DNA from: an uncultured Acidimicrobiales bacterium
Lineage (GTDB): Bacteria; Actinomycetota; Acidimicrobiia; Acidimicrobiales; SHLQ01
DNA: 64,000 nt
Direction: 5' to 3'
Assembly: GCA_938041035.1 (NCBI GenBank)
Contig: CALHYX010000034.1
Coordinates: 1 to 64,000, forward strand
Below the pieces are notes generated by a model. That model ran no database searches, was not told the origin of the DNA, and saw only the letters and a program-made list of their open reading frames with translations. Positions 33,279-41,790 of the stretch are shown piece after piece. How positions within the stretch are numbered: position 1 is the first letter of the stretch; the number at the start of each line of letters is the position of its first letter. Position numbers and translations under genes: made by a program.

Positions 33279-36200
33279 TTAGGTGAGTGGCGGACCGACC
33301 ACCGAGGCGGGCAGATCGAAGTCGGCCCGCAGCAACTCGGCCTCGGCCATCAAGGCCCGGTCACCCGTCCATCGCGCCCGCTCGGCGCGCAGACTCACGC
33401 TCCACGTCCCCATTCCGGCGCGGTCGGCGAACTCGATCCCGGCGATCAACGGCTCGGGGTCATCGACCAGATACGCGAGCGCTCGATCCGCCGGACCCAG
33501 ACAAGCCGCACCGGCACCGACCATGACCGCCGACTGCTGGCGCGATTCCATGAGCGCGCGGGCCTTCGATCGGAGCTCGGCATCGCTGATCGCGGCGGCG
33601 ACCCGGGCCATGGCGGTCACCACGGCGATCACGTGGTAGTTCGGCCGTTCGAGCAACCCTCCGAGGAACGGTTCGGCCACCGCGATTGCCTCGTCGACCC
33701 GACCCACGTCGAACAGCGCGGTCGCATAGGCGGCCCGGCCGGCGTCGGTATCGGTGATCTCGGGGGGTGCGAGATCGAACAGCGCCAGGAATTGCGAGAG
33801 TTCACCCGCTCGTTCCAGCGAGATGAAGAGGTGAGACGCTCGACCGGGCGCGGTTGGTCCAATCCGATAGTTGTTGCCCAGTCGCTCCGCATCGACCGAT
33901 AGCTCCTCGGCCTCACCCCACCGACCCCGGGTAAAGGCGAGCGACGCCGCCAAGAGCGCGCCGTGCCAGATGCGCAACGGTTCGGGCTCCACCTGGGCGG
34001 CCTTGTTCAAGGCCGCCAAAGCGTCGCCGGCCCGGTCGAGATCGCCAATTTCGAAAAAGTCGAGAACCATCGTGTGCAATACCCGACAGGCGACCGGGCG
34101 CGAGACTTCGTCGATGTCGATGCCGGCGAGATGTCGAGTGCGCTGATCCGGATGTTCGCTCACCAACCGACTGAACCAGACGTTGTACGCCGCGTCGGCC
34201 GCCTCGTCGGGTGTCGAAGCCAGTTCCGCCGCCGTCTCCGCCCAGTTCTGCGCGCTGATCACCCGACCGAGCAACGAGAGTTGGCGCGAGAGATGCAATG
34301 CGTGGGCAAACCGGAGATCGGTCGGCAGCGTTTGGACCTTTATCCGGCGGAGCTGGTCCACCCGTTCGATGTCGCCATTCGTCGGCTCGGCGACGGGTAG
34401 CCCTACCGTCGCGGCGGCCAGTGCGTCGGCGGGGCGGTTGTCCGCGAGCGCACGTTCAAAGGCCCGACGGCGCACGTCGGCCGCCTTCGGTGCGGCGCCC
34501 AGGTGTTCGAGCACCATCGCGTGGGAGACCTGGGCGGACTGCGCCATCTCCGCGGGCATCGATTCTGCCTGGGCGAACCGACGCGCTGCTTCCGGCAGGG
34601 CTCCGGCGGCGAGAAACGCCTCGGCGGAGCGCACGAGTCGCGTCACGACTTCGTCGGCGGGAAGTCGGGTGTGGGCCTGGAAGCTGTGCTCGGCCACCTG
34701 GTGCACATCCTGGCTGAGCTCGCCGGCTCGCACGTGCATCTCGCGCAGTAGTGCGGCCGGGGTCACCACCGTGATGGCTTCACGGATCGCGGCCTTCGGG
34801 ATCGCGAAGCGGCCCGGCATGTTGGTATCGACCAGCAACTCTTCGGCGAGCAGCTCGAGAAGGCGACTCTCCAGGCGTTTCGCCGGTTGCTCGGTAATCG
34901 CCTCGGCCTCCGCGAAGTGAAACTCCCCACCGAGCACGGTGGCCGCCGCGAGCACCGTGCGCGCCGTGGTGTCGAGACCGGCGATCTGATCGACGAAGCG
35001 GGCGTGATGCGGCTCACCGGCCTCGGTCAGGGTGTAGCCGTAGGGGTCGACCCCCTGGATCAGCCCGTGAACGAGTTCCGGCCGACCCAGCGAACGCCGA
35101 TGAATCTCGCCCGCGAGCCGGCGACGAGCGTGATGGGGGGCGTCCGGCCAGACGGCCGCGATCAGCGGGAGGATCTCGTCGGTCGCCAAGGGCGGAACCT
35201 CGGTGATGACCGATGAGTCGCTGTCGCGGGCTCGTCGGACGAGCTGCGCCCAATCCGAACCCGGCTCGGGCTCGCGTCCCGCAAGCACCAGCGTGAGCTG
35301 GCCGCGAATGGTGGTGCCGAGCAGGAGGTGCAGCAGCCGGATCGACTGGCTGTCCAGCCGATGGCAGTCATCGATCATGAGGACGAGGGGGCGGTCGGCC
35401 GCGACCGACTCGATCGCGGCAACCGCTCGGGTCATGATCATTGCCCCGAAGCTGGTCTCGTCGGCCGAGACGTTCGGTGCCCGCGCCACCGCCTGGCGCA
35501 GATCGGCGAACGCGGCACTGAACGGGCCGAACGGCTCGCCCGGTGCAGGTGGGGTTGGCGGTGCGAGCACCAACGCCCCGCGATCGTGAAACTCAGCCGC
35601 CATCCCCGCGCCAAAGCGGGTTGCCCCGCCCCCCGGCGGACCGACCACCACCGCCAGTGCCACCGGGTCGGGCTTTGCCGAGACTGCATCCACGGCGGCC
35701 ACGACCTGTTCCTGGCGGTGCTCGCTCAGCCGGCGCTCCATCGCGGCACGAACGATCGCGGGCCGGACCGGTTGCTCGGCCCCCGCGCTCTCGCCAAAGG
35801 GGTGCTGTTGGGAAAGCTCGGCCCGCAGCGCGCGCAGTTCGGCTCCGACCGAGCGACCCATCCCGGCCCGAAACCGATCGGCAAACTCATCGAGTACTTC
35901 CCGGGCATCGCCGACCCGGCCTTCGGCGACCAGTCCGGAGACGGCCAGATAGGCGAGCGTCTCGTCAAACTCGTTTCGTTGCACGTCTTCCAGCAGGATC
36001 CGCAGGACCCGGGGGTCGATCGCGCCACCTCCAGACGCGAGCCGGACCAGCACCTGGCGGCGCACTTCGTTGAACCGGTCGGTCGCGAACCGCAGGCTGT
36101 CGGAAAGCTCCACCGCGGCGAACGGTACGCGGGTTTCGAGTAGCGCCAGGTTGTCGTCCCACACGTCGGCCGGTGCTTCGGCGAGCGCTTCGAATCGCCA

Positions 36201-36488
36201 CAGGTCGACCGACTCCGTCGGCAGCGTCAGCGTGTAGTGGCGAGTGCTGTTGTCGATGGCGCCGTCAAGGCGTTTACGCACCTGAGCAAGGGTATTTCGC
36301 AGGCTCGCCTCCCAGGTTCCGGGCGGCCCCGACGGCCAGATGGCGTCGGCCATCGCTCCGGCGGGGATCCCGACGGGCCCGGCCGCGACGAGCAGCGCCA
36401 ACACCAGCCGCTGCCGGGGAGCCAGGGGCGCGCCATCATCGCCGATCGCGACTTCGTCGAGCACGCGGACGCGATAGTCGTGGTTCAC
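33279..36488 (-). CDS. SARP/BTAD-NTPase-like-TPR regulator 3, degenerate P-loop
   Basis: 1069 residues with the same order as the other two large regulators: a winged helix (YRVRVLDEVAIG, then MADAIWPSGPPGTWEASLRN), a BTAD region to about 245, an NTPase-like module, then TPR-like helices. In this copy the Walker A is VVVGPPGGGATRFG, lacking the invariant GK(S/T) lysine, while the Walker B LVLMIDDCHRLD is kept. It may therefore bind but not hydrolyse ATP, or act only as a scaffold. There is no C-terminal HTH. GTG at 36486-36488 begins the frame with no clear ribosome site; a more internal start would cut the winged helix. It lies downstream of the FHA regulator gene on the same strand. Confidence 0.8.
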   Translation of the reverse strand: MNHDYRVRVLDEVAIGDDGAPLAPRQRLVLALLVAAGPVGIPAGAMADAIWPSGPPGTWEASLRNTLAQVRKRLDGAIDNSTRHYTLTLPTESVDLWRFEALAEAPADVWDDNLALLETRVPFAAVELSDSLRFATDRFNEVRRQVLVRLASGGGAIDPRVLRILLEDVQRNEFDETLAYLAVSGLVAEGRVGDAREVLDEFADRFRAGMGRSVGAELRALRAELSQQHPFGESAGAEQPVRPAIVRAAMERRLSEHRQEQVVAAVDAVSAKPDPVALAVVVGPPGGGATRFGAGMAAEFHDRGALVLAPPTPPAPGEPFGPFSAAFADLRQAVARAPNVSADETSFGAMIMTRAVAAIESVAADRPLVLMIDDCHRLDSQSIRLLHLLLGTTIRGQLTLVLAGREPEPGSDWAQLVRRARDSDSSVITEVPPLATDEILPLIAAVWPDAPHHARRRLAGEIHRRSLGRPELVHGLIQGVDPYGYTLTEAGEPHHARFVDQIAGLDTTARTVLAAATVLGGEFHFAEAEAITEQPAKRLESRLLELLAEELLVDTNMPGRFAIPKAAIREAITVVTPAALLREMHVRAGELSQDVHQVAEHSFQAHTRLPADEVVTRLVRSAEAFLAAGALPEAARRFAQAESMPAEMAQSAQVSHAMVLEHLGAAPKAADVRRRAFERALADNRPADALAAATVGLPVAEPTNGDIERVDQLRRIKVQTLPTDLRFAHALHLSRQLSLLGRVISAQNWAETAAELASTPDEAADAAYNVWFSRLVSEHPDQRTRHLAGIDIDEVSRPVACRVLHTMVLDFFEIGDLDRAGDALAALNKAAQVEPEPLRIWHGALLAASLAFTRGRWGEAEELSVDAERLGNNYRIGPTAPGRASHLFISLERAGELSQFLALFDLAPPEITDTDAGRAAYATALFDVGRVDEAIAVAEPFLGGLLERPNYHVIAVVTAMARVAAAISDAELRSKARALMESRQQSAVMVGAGAACLGPADRALAYLVDDPEPLIAGIEFADRAGMGTWSVSLRAERARWTGDRALMAEAELLRADFDLPASVVGPPLT

Positions 36489-36605
36489 GACGAGCGGCTG
36501 TGCAACGGACGGGGACAGCGGGTCACAGCGAGGTCCACCAGCGGGAGGGAAGGCAACGGTTTGGCGCGCCCCGGGCTGGTGGTTGCCGTCACCACACCCG
36601 GGGCA

Positions 36606-36636
36606 TGCCGGCGCGAGCTAGTCCCGCGCACCGGCA
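36606..36636. terminator. Stem-loop downstream of FHA regulator
   Basis: TGCCGG and CCGGCA enclose an inner CGCG/CGCG pairing with a two-base bulge and nine-base loop. It lies in the 245-base gap between the stop of the FHA gene (36734) and the start of SARP-ATPase 3 (36488), both minus strand. It may end the FHA transcript or form the leader of the regulator. No U-tract. I see no gene in this gap. Confidence 0.35.
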
Positions 36637-36733
36637 TAGTCATAAAGAGCGAACTGCAATCATGGTGCAACTATTTGCCGCATGTCCGCCCAGAGGTCCA
36701 AACGATCGTGCAAAAAAGGGCTTCCGGTTTGTA

Positions 36734-37504
36734 TTACGGTCGGCTGGTTTCGTGGTTGAGGGGCGAGGCCGCCAGGTCGGCCCTGGTCACCACTCCACAC
36801 GCGATTGCGGTGTCCACAAGGAGGTGCCGAAGACTCGACAGGGCGATTTCGGGTGCCGCGTCGCGCATGGCCTGCAGCCCGAGACGGTCGCGCGCTCGGG
36901 CCAGACGCCGTTCGACCATCTTCGGAGTCGCGCCCGGGTCAGCACCGCTGTTGATCAGCCGAGCGGCCACCTGATCGTCGTTCAACAGCACCATCTCCGA
37001 CGCATCTCGCAGGCGCGCCTCACAGAGCGCCAAAAGCGTGACGAAGTAGAGCCGATCTTTATCGAGGTCGCTCGCTCGCACGGTCGTGATCGTGTTGGCC
37101 CACGTCGAAGACTCCGCGGCATCAAAGCGCGCTCGTACCGCGAGTTCGATCCGTTCGGTGGCGGTGAGCATCAGCTCCAACCGGGCATGATTCCAGGCGA
37201 TCGACGCACTGTCGCGGCGCTCGAGGGTGGGATGGGCGGCCGACCGGGGTTCGAGTTCGTGGAATCCACTCCCATCGAGGTCGACCACGCGTAGGGGGAC
37301 AAACCGGCTCAGGTTCTGCACGATCCAGGAGTTTTCCGCGGCCACGATCACCCCCGCGGTCCTGCTCATGCGTTCATCGTTGGTCAGGACCAATTGTCGC
37401 GTGCTGTCGGGCAGCGGCCGCCGTCCGAAGCTCAGGCTCTCACCCGGGCGCAACCTCGTCGTCCGGTTCTGCCCCACCGACTCGACATCAAGCCACTGCA
37501 TCAT
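36734..37504 (-). CDS. FHA-like domain protein with C-terminal wHTH-like region
   Basis: 256 residues. The N-terminal 95 residues have the strand pattern of a forkhead-associated domain (RLRPGESLSFGRR, RMSRTAGVIVAAENSWIVQN) but lack a fully canonical GR..S.H. The C-terminal 140 residues are helical (KDRLYFVTLLALCEARLRDA, TPKMVERRLARARDRLGLQA) and end in CGVVTRADLAAS. The protein at 43391-44104 has the same order and a matching end (RGIVTAADLALL), so the two are paralogues of an FHA-HTH family, possibly phosphopeptide-controlled transcription factors. ATG at 37502-37504 with GGTGG upstream. Divergent from the M28 peptidase gene; upstream of SARP-ATPase 3. Confidence 0.65.
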   Translation of the reverse strand: MMQWLDVESVGQNRTTRLRPGESLSFGRRPLPDSTRQLVLTNDERMSRTAGVIVAAENSWIVQNLSRFVPLRVVDLDGSGFHELEPRSAAHPTLERRDSASIAWNHARLELMLTATERIELAVRARFDAAESSTWANTITTVRASDLDKDRLYFVTLLALCEARLRDASEMVLLNDDQVAARLINSGADPGATPKMVERRLARARDRLGLQAMRDAAPEIALSSLRHLLVDTAIACGVVTRADLAASPLNHETSRP

Positions 37505-37741
37505 CGTCGTCCACCCACCTTGGTTGCGCTCTCATCGCGTCGAGATTGCGGCAACCGGAACCGCGACGACGGCTCCCGTAAGGGACCTTACCCGCCGCCA
37601 CCGGTCGCGCAAGACCTCCTATGCCATGACGCTCGCGCGACCGGCCCGACGGGTGGTCCTGACGCCCGGTACGGTCGGCGCCCAAGCGCGGGCATGTTCA
37701 TCCACCGCACCTCGTTACCGGTGCAACTACAGGAGGTTGTC

Positions 37742-39376
37742 ATGATCAGGACCACACTCGCGCGTCGGGCACGAGTAGTGCTTGCGTCGCTCTTCAGTGT
37801 TGCGTTGCTCGCCGCGCTCATGCCGGGGGTCGCCGCAGCGCAGGACACCCAGCACGTGCAGACCGAGTCGAAGTCTCCAAGAACATGTAACGGCGACTCA
37901 CTCGACTCGACGAAGACGCTCCTCCAGTGCGTAAACGCCGCCGACGCGTTCCGGCACCTCAAGAAGTTCCAGCAGTTCGCAGATGAGAACGGTGGCACCC
38001 GGGCGTCGGGAACGCCGGGTTACGACGCGTCAGCCGACTACGTCGCCGAGCTGATGGAAGCGGCCGGTCTCGATGTCGAGCGTCAGGAATTCGAGTTCAC
38101 GGTGTTCACCGAGATCTCCTCATCACTCACCGCCGACGGGGCTGATGTCGAAACGCAGACGATGAGCTTCTCCGGGTCGGGCACCATCGACGCGGCCAAC
38201 GTGATCGCCGTCGACCTCGATCTGGGGCCAGGCAACAGTTCGAGCTCCGGGTGTGAGCCGACCGACTTCGACGGGCTCGATTTCTCCGGCGACAACGACC
38301 TCGCGTTGATGCAGCGCGGTGCCTGCGCCTTCGGCGACAAGGCGGTCAACGCCGAAGCCGCCGGCGCGGAAGCCGCCATCATCTTCAATCAGGGCGACAC
38401 CGATGACCCCGGCCGTCAAGACATCATCAACGGCACGCTCGGCGTTGTCGTCGGTATCCCGGTGCTGGACCTGTCCTATGCCAACGGACTGCTGATCAAC
38501 GACGCGACCGACGTGGGTCTGGCCGCAGAAACGACGAATGTGACGTCGACGACCGAGAACATCATCGCCGACATGCCGGGCGCCAACCCCGACAACGTGG
38601 TGATGGCCGGCGCTCACCTCGACTCCGTCGAAGACGGCCCGGGCGTACAGGACAACGGCAGTGGGTCAGCGGCCCTGCTCGGCATCGCGTTGGAACTCGC
38701 AGGAGCCGACTACACGCCGAACAACACCTTACGCTTTGCCTGGTGGGGAGCTGAGGAGTCCGGACTCATCGGGTCGAACGAATACGTGTTCAACCCCGAC
38801 TTTGGCCTCACCGACCCCGAGTACGACGCGCTGGCGCTGTACCTGAACTTCGACATGGTTGCCTCGCCGAACTACATCTTCGGGGTCTACGACGCGGATC
38901 AGTCGTCGTTCGAAGCACCGGTACCCGTTCCCGAAGGATCCGAGGCGATCGAGGACGTGTTCGAGGCCTACTACTCGCGCCGCAACATCCCCTACGACGA
39001 CTCGGAGTTCTCCGGGCGCTCGGATTACCAGGCGTTTATCGACGTCGGTATTCCGGCCGGCGGCTTGTTCACCGGAGCCGAGGAAATCAAGACCGACGCT
39101 CAGGTAGCGCTGTGGGGCGGAACGGCGGGCGATCAATTCGACCCCTGCTACCACATTGCCTGCGACACCATCGACAACGTGAGTCGAGGTGCCCTGAACG
39201 TCAACATCGATGCGATCGCCTACGCGATCTTCAACTTCGCGGGTACCACCGAGGCCGTGAACGGCGTCGCCGGCATCAAGCCGAACGGCATCGATCCCGA
39301 CAAGGTGCGAATCGACGGCCCGGCCATGACCTTCGCCGAGGGTGGAGGCGGTCACAACGACCACGTGCGTTCCTAA
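37742..39376 (+). CDS. Secreted M28-family aminopeptidase with PA domain
   Basis: 544 residues, exported. ATG at 37742 has AGGAGG with a five-base spacer, and the signal peptide is MIRTTLARRARVVLASLFSV and on to VAAAQD. A protease-associated (PA) domain lies at about 130-250 (LALMQRGACAFGDKAVNAEA). The M28 Zn-peptidase core shows all expected ligands: GAHLDSV (His, Asp), GVQDNGSG (Asp), WWGAEESGL (Glu-Glu), NFDMVASP (Asp) and CYHIACDTIDN (His). It resembles Streptomyces griseus-type and leucyl aminopeptidases that release N-terminal residues from extracellular peptides. It is monocistronic with a downstream terminator hairpin. The 237-base upstream gap is shared with the divergent FHA gene. 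Confidence 0.9.
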   Translation: MIRTTLARRARVVLASLFSVALLAALMPGVAAAQDTQHVQTESKSPRTCNGDSLDSTKTLLQCVNAADAFRHLKKFQQFADENGGTRASGTPGYDASADYVAELMEAAGLDVERQEFEFTVFTEISSSLTADGADVETQTMSFSGSGTIDAANVIAVDLDLGPGNSSSSGCEPTDFDGLDFSGDNDLALMQRGACAFGDKAVNAEAAGAEAAIIFNQGDTDDPGRQDIINGTLGVVVGIPVLDLSYANGLLINDATDVGLAAETTNVTSTTENIIADMPGANPDNVVMAGAHLDSVEDGPGVQDNGSGSAALLGIALELAGADYTPNNTLRFAWWGAEESGLIGSNEYVFNPDFGLTDPEYDALALYLNFDMVASPNYIFGVYDADQSSFEAPVPVPEGSEAIEDVFEAYYSRRNIPYDDSEFSGRSDYQAFIDVGIPAGGLFTGAEEIKTDAQVALWGGTAGDQFDPCYHIACDTIDNVSRGALNVNIDAIAYAIFNFAGTTEAVNGVAGIKPNGIDPDKVRIDGPAMTFAEGGGGHNDHVRS

Positions 39377-39415
39377 GTGCGGCGTAGCGCTGACCAGTAG
39401 CGCTCGGTAATGGTT

Positions 39416-39447
39416 GAGGGCACCTTGCGAACCCGTGGGGTGCCCTC
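39416..39447 (+). terminator. Terminator hairpin after M28 peptidase
   Basis: GAGGGCACC (39416-39424) pairs perfectly with GGTGCCCTC (39439-39447) around a 14-base loop, 40 bases after the peptidase stop and before the GGDEF-EAL gene. No long T-run, as is common in high-GC actinobacteria. Confidence 0.6.
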
Positions 39448-39492
39448 GCCGCGTTGTTACAGGTCGGTGCGAGCACCGCCGAATATCACAGG

Positions 39493-41790
39493 ATGCCGTT
39501 CACCGTCCCGCAACGAATGTTCGAGGCATCAAACGGCCGCGACCAGGTGGCTGATCGCCTCGGGACCAAGGTTGGTCGGGTCTACCTCATCAATCGGGCG
39601 CTCTCGAATGCCGTCCTCGCCATCCTGGTGTTGATCCTGCCGTTCGAGGTCTCCGACGCGGGTCGCCTCATCGCCGCCGGCGCCATCTTGTGCAACGTCC
39701 CGCTGACGATGCTCGTCGAACGGCTCTTCCCGAACCGCCTGTCCGACGTCGTTGGCAACCTCACCGCAATAGTCACGACCACCGGGATCGCACTGGGCAT
39801 TCCTGCGATCTGGCACCCGGGCTTTCTCGTCGTGGCCGCCCTGATCGTCAGTTCGATCGCCACCCATTCGCGCCGGGTGATCGCCGCCCAACTCATTCCC
39901 GCAGCCACCTCTTTCGCCGTAGTAGGTGCCATCACCTCGGTCGCCGGTTGGTACCTTTCAATCTTCGCGCTGCTGGTCATCACGGTTGCGATCGACGCGT
40001 ACCACCGGCAGTGGCGAGCTCTACGCGCCGTCACCGACGCCCGGTACGACGCCATGGTCGACGCCGCGGGCCTGTTCTTCTGGGAGATCGACATCGAAAC
40101 CGGAGTCGTCGTGTCGATCACCGGCGACACCCAGGCCCTCCTCGGCCGAGCGCCGAGCGACATCGTCGGTGGAGATTGGCGCGATCTGGTTCCCGAACAC
40201 GAGATCATCGACGGCAAGACGATCGAGTCGACCACCACCACGGACCAGGACTCGGTGCTGCACACCGAGCTCATCCACGTCGACGGACGGCGACTCGCGT
40301 TCCGCCACCTCATGCGCACATCCAGCGACGGCCTCATACTCCAGGGCGCCGCCGCTGAGATCAGCGAACTGGCTGCCGCGTCGCGAACGATTCGTCACCA
40401 GGCCGAACACGACAGCCTGACCGGCCTCGGGAACCGCGCCCTGCTCATGACCACGCTCGAGCGGGCGTTGGAACGCCGGCGCGACGACGAACAACTGGCG
40501 CTGCTCTTCCTCGACCTCGACCGATTCAAGGAGGTAAACGACACCCTCGGTCACGACTATGGCGACCGCTTGCTGGCCGTCCTCGCCGAACGGCTCGACA
40601 ACTCGATAGATGTCGACCTCGTCGCCCGCCTCGGCGGCGACGAGTTCGCCTTTGTTGCCGCCGCGACCGACGAGGCGACCGCCCTCGAACTGGCGACGGC
40701 CATCGCCGAGCTGGTCGATGAACGGGTGCAACTCGCCGGGGTGTCAATCTCGGTTTCGGCCTCGATCGGTGTCGCCATCGCTCCCGACGACGGCACTACC
40801 CCCGAAGAGCTGATGAAGAACGCGGACATCGCCATGTACGCGGCCAAGAAGCGCGGTGCGGCGGTACGCCGATTCGAGACGGCCCCGCACGAACTGTCCA
40901 TGGAACGCCTACGCCTGGCGTCGGAGCTGTCCGATGCGCTCCAATCCGGCCAGTTCAAACTCTGGTTCCAACCCAAGGTAGACCTCGCCCGCAACGCGAT
41001 CGGCGGAGCAGAGGGGCTCGCCCGCTGGGAGCACCCGACCATGGGTACGCTCAAGCCGGACCGTTTCCTCGGGCTCATGATGGTCTCGGGCCACTACCAG
41101 GCCTTTACCGATCAAATGATCGAACAGGCCGTAACCTTCGCCCGTCGATGCGCCGACGAGGGCTCCCCGATCGAAGTCGCCGTCAACCTCAGCGCGATGA
41201 GCTTCTTCGATGAGGATCTTCCCGAACGCGTGCACGCGGCTCTCGAGGTCCATGGAGTAGCGCCGGAACGACTCACCCTCGAGATAACCGAAGCGGACTT
41301 TCTCGACGACCCCACGACCCACCGGCCGGTCTTTCGGGAATTGGCCGAACTCGGCGTTCGGCTCGCGATCGACGACTTTGGTGTCGGGTACTCCTCGCTC
41401 AGCCGGCTCCGCCGGTTACCGGTCACGGAACTGAAGATCGACCAATCGTTCGTCCGCGGCCTGCTCACCGGGCCGGAGGATCGCATCATCGTGCGCACGA
41501 TCCTCGCCCTGGCCGCGGTGTTCCGACACCACACCGTTGCCGAGGGCATCGAGACCGAAGCGGAGGCCAACGCACTGCGAGAAATGGGATGCGCGGTGGG
41601 CCAGGGCAACTTCTTCGGCGAGCCCATGCCCGCAGATGCGCTGGTGGAGACCCTCCGTCAGCAGCCGACGGCGGGGCTACTCGCACCCTCGTTGCCGGCC
41701 GGGCGAACAGCTGTCGATACCAGCGCCGCCCCAGACACGATCGGCGTTGCCGACCCCATCGATCGAATCATCACCCCGGCCACCGAATAG
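39493..41790 (+). CDS. GGDEF-EAL cyclic-di-GMP turnover protein with N-terminal membrane sensor
   Basis: About 765 residues. Five or six membrane helices occupy about 35-180, followed by a PAS-like domain (about 190-300, AAGLFFWEIDIETGVVVSIT), a GGDEF domain with an intact active site RLGGDEF (about 379-385), and an EAL domain. In the EAL domain the signature is EGL rather than EAL (GAEGLARWEHP), but the metal and catalytic residues remain: NLSAMSFF, LEITE, IDDFGVGYSS, ELKIDQ, EGIETEAE and GQGNFFGEPM. It may therefore make and degrade cyclic di-GMP at the membrane. ATG at 39493 was chosen; no start has a good ribosome site. Its last 114 bases overlap the convergent DUF1996-RTX gene. Confidence 0.88.
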   Translation: MPFTVPQRMFEASNGRDQVADRLGTKVGRVYLINRALSNAVLAILVLILPFEVSDAGRLIAAGAILCNVPLTMLVERLFPNRLSDVVGNLTAIVTTTGIALGIPAIWHPGFLVVAALIVSSIATHSRRVIAAQLIPAATSFAVVGAITSVAGWYLSIFALLVITVAIDAYHRQWRALRAVTDARYDAMVDAAGLFFWEIDIETGVVVSITGDTQALLGRAPSDIVGGDWRDLVPEHEIIDGKTIESTTTTDQDSVLHTELIHVDGRRLAFRHLMRTSSDGLILQGAAAEISELAAASRTIRHQAEHDSLTGLGNRALLMTTLERALERRRDDEQLALLFLDLDRFKEVNDTLGHDYGDRLLAVLAERLDNSIDVDLVARLGGDEFAFVAAATDEATALELATAIAELVDERVQLAGVSISVSASIGVAIAPDDGTTPEELMKNADIAMYAAKKRGAAVRRFETAPHELSMERLRLASELSDALQSGQFKLWFQPKVDLARNAIGGAEGLARWEHPTMGTLKPDRFLGLMMVSGHYQAFTDQMIEQAVTFARRCADEGSPIEVAVNLSAMSFFDEDLPERVHAALEVHGVAPERLTLEITEADFLDDPTTHRPVFRELAELGVRLAIDDFGVGYSSLSRLRRLPVTELKIDQSFVRGLLTGPEDRIIVRTILALAAVFRHHTVAEGIETEAEANALREMGCAVGQGNFFGEPMPADALVETLRQQPTAGLLAPSLPAGRTAVDTSAAPDTIGVADPIDRIITPATE

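Noticed and set aside
36650..36733. Small plus-strand frame starting ATGGTGCAACTATTT
   Set aside because: No ribosome site and it runs antisense into the FHA gene; no supporting feature.
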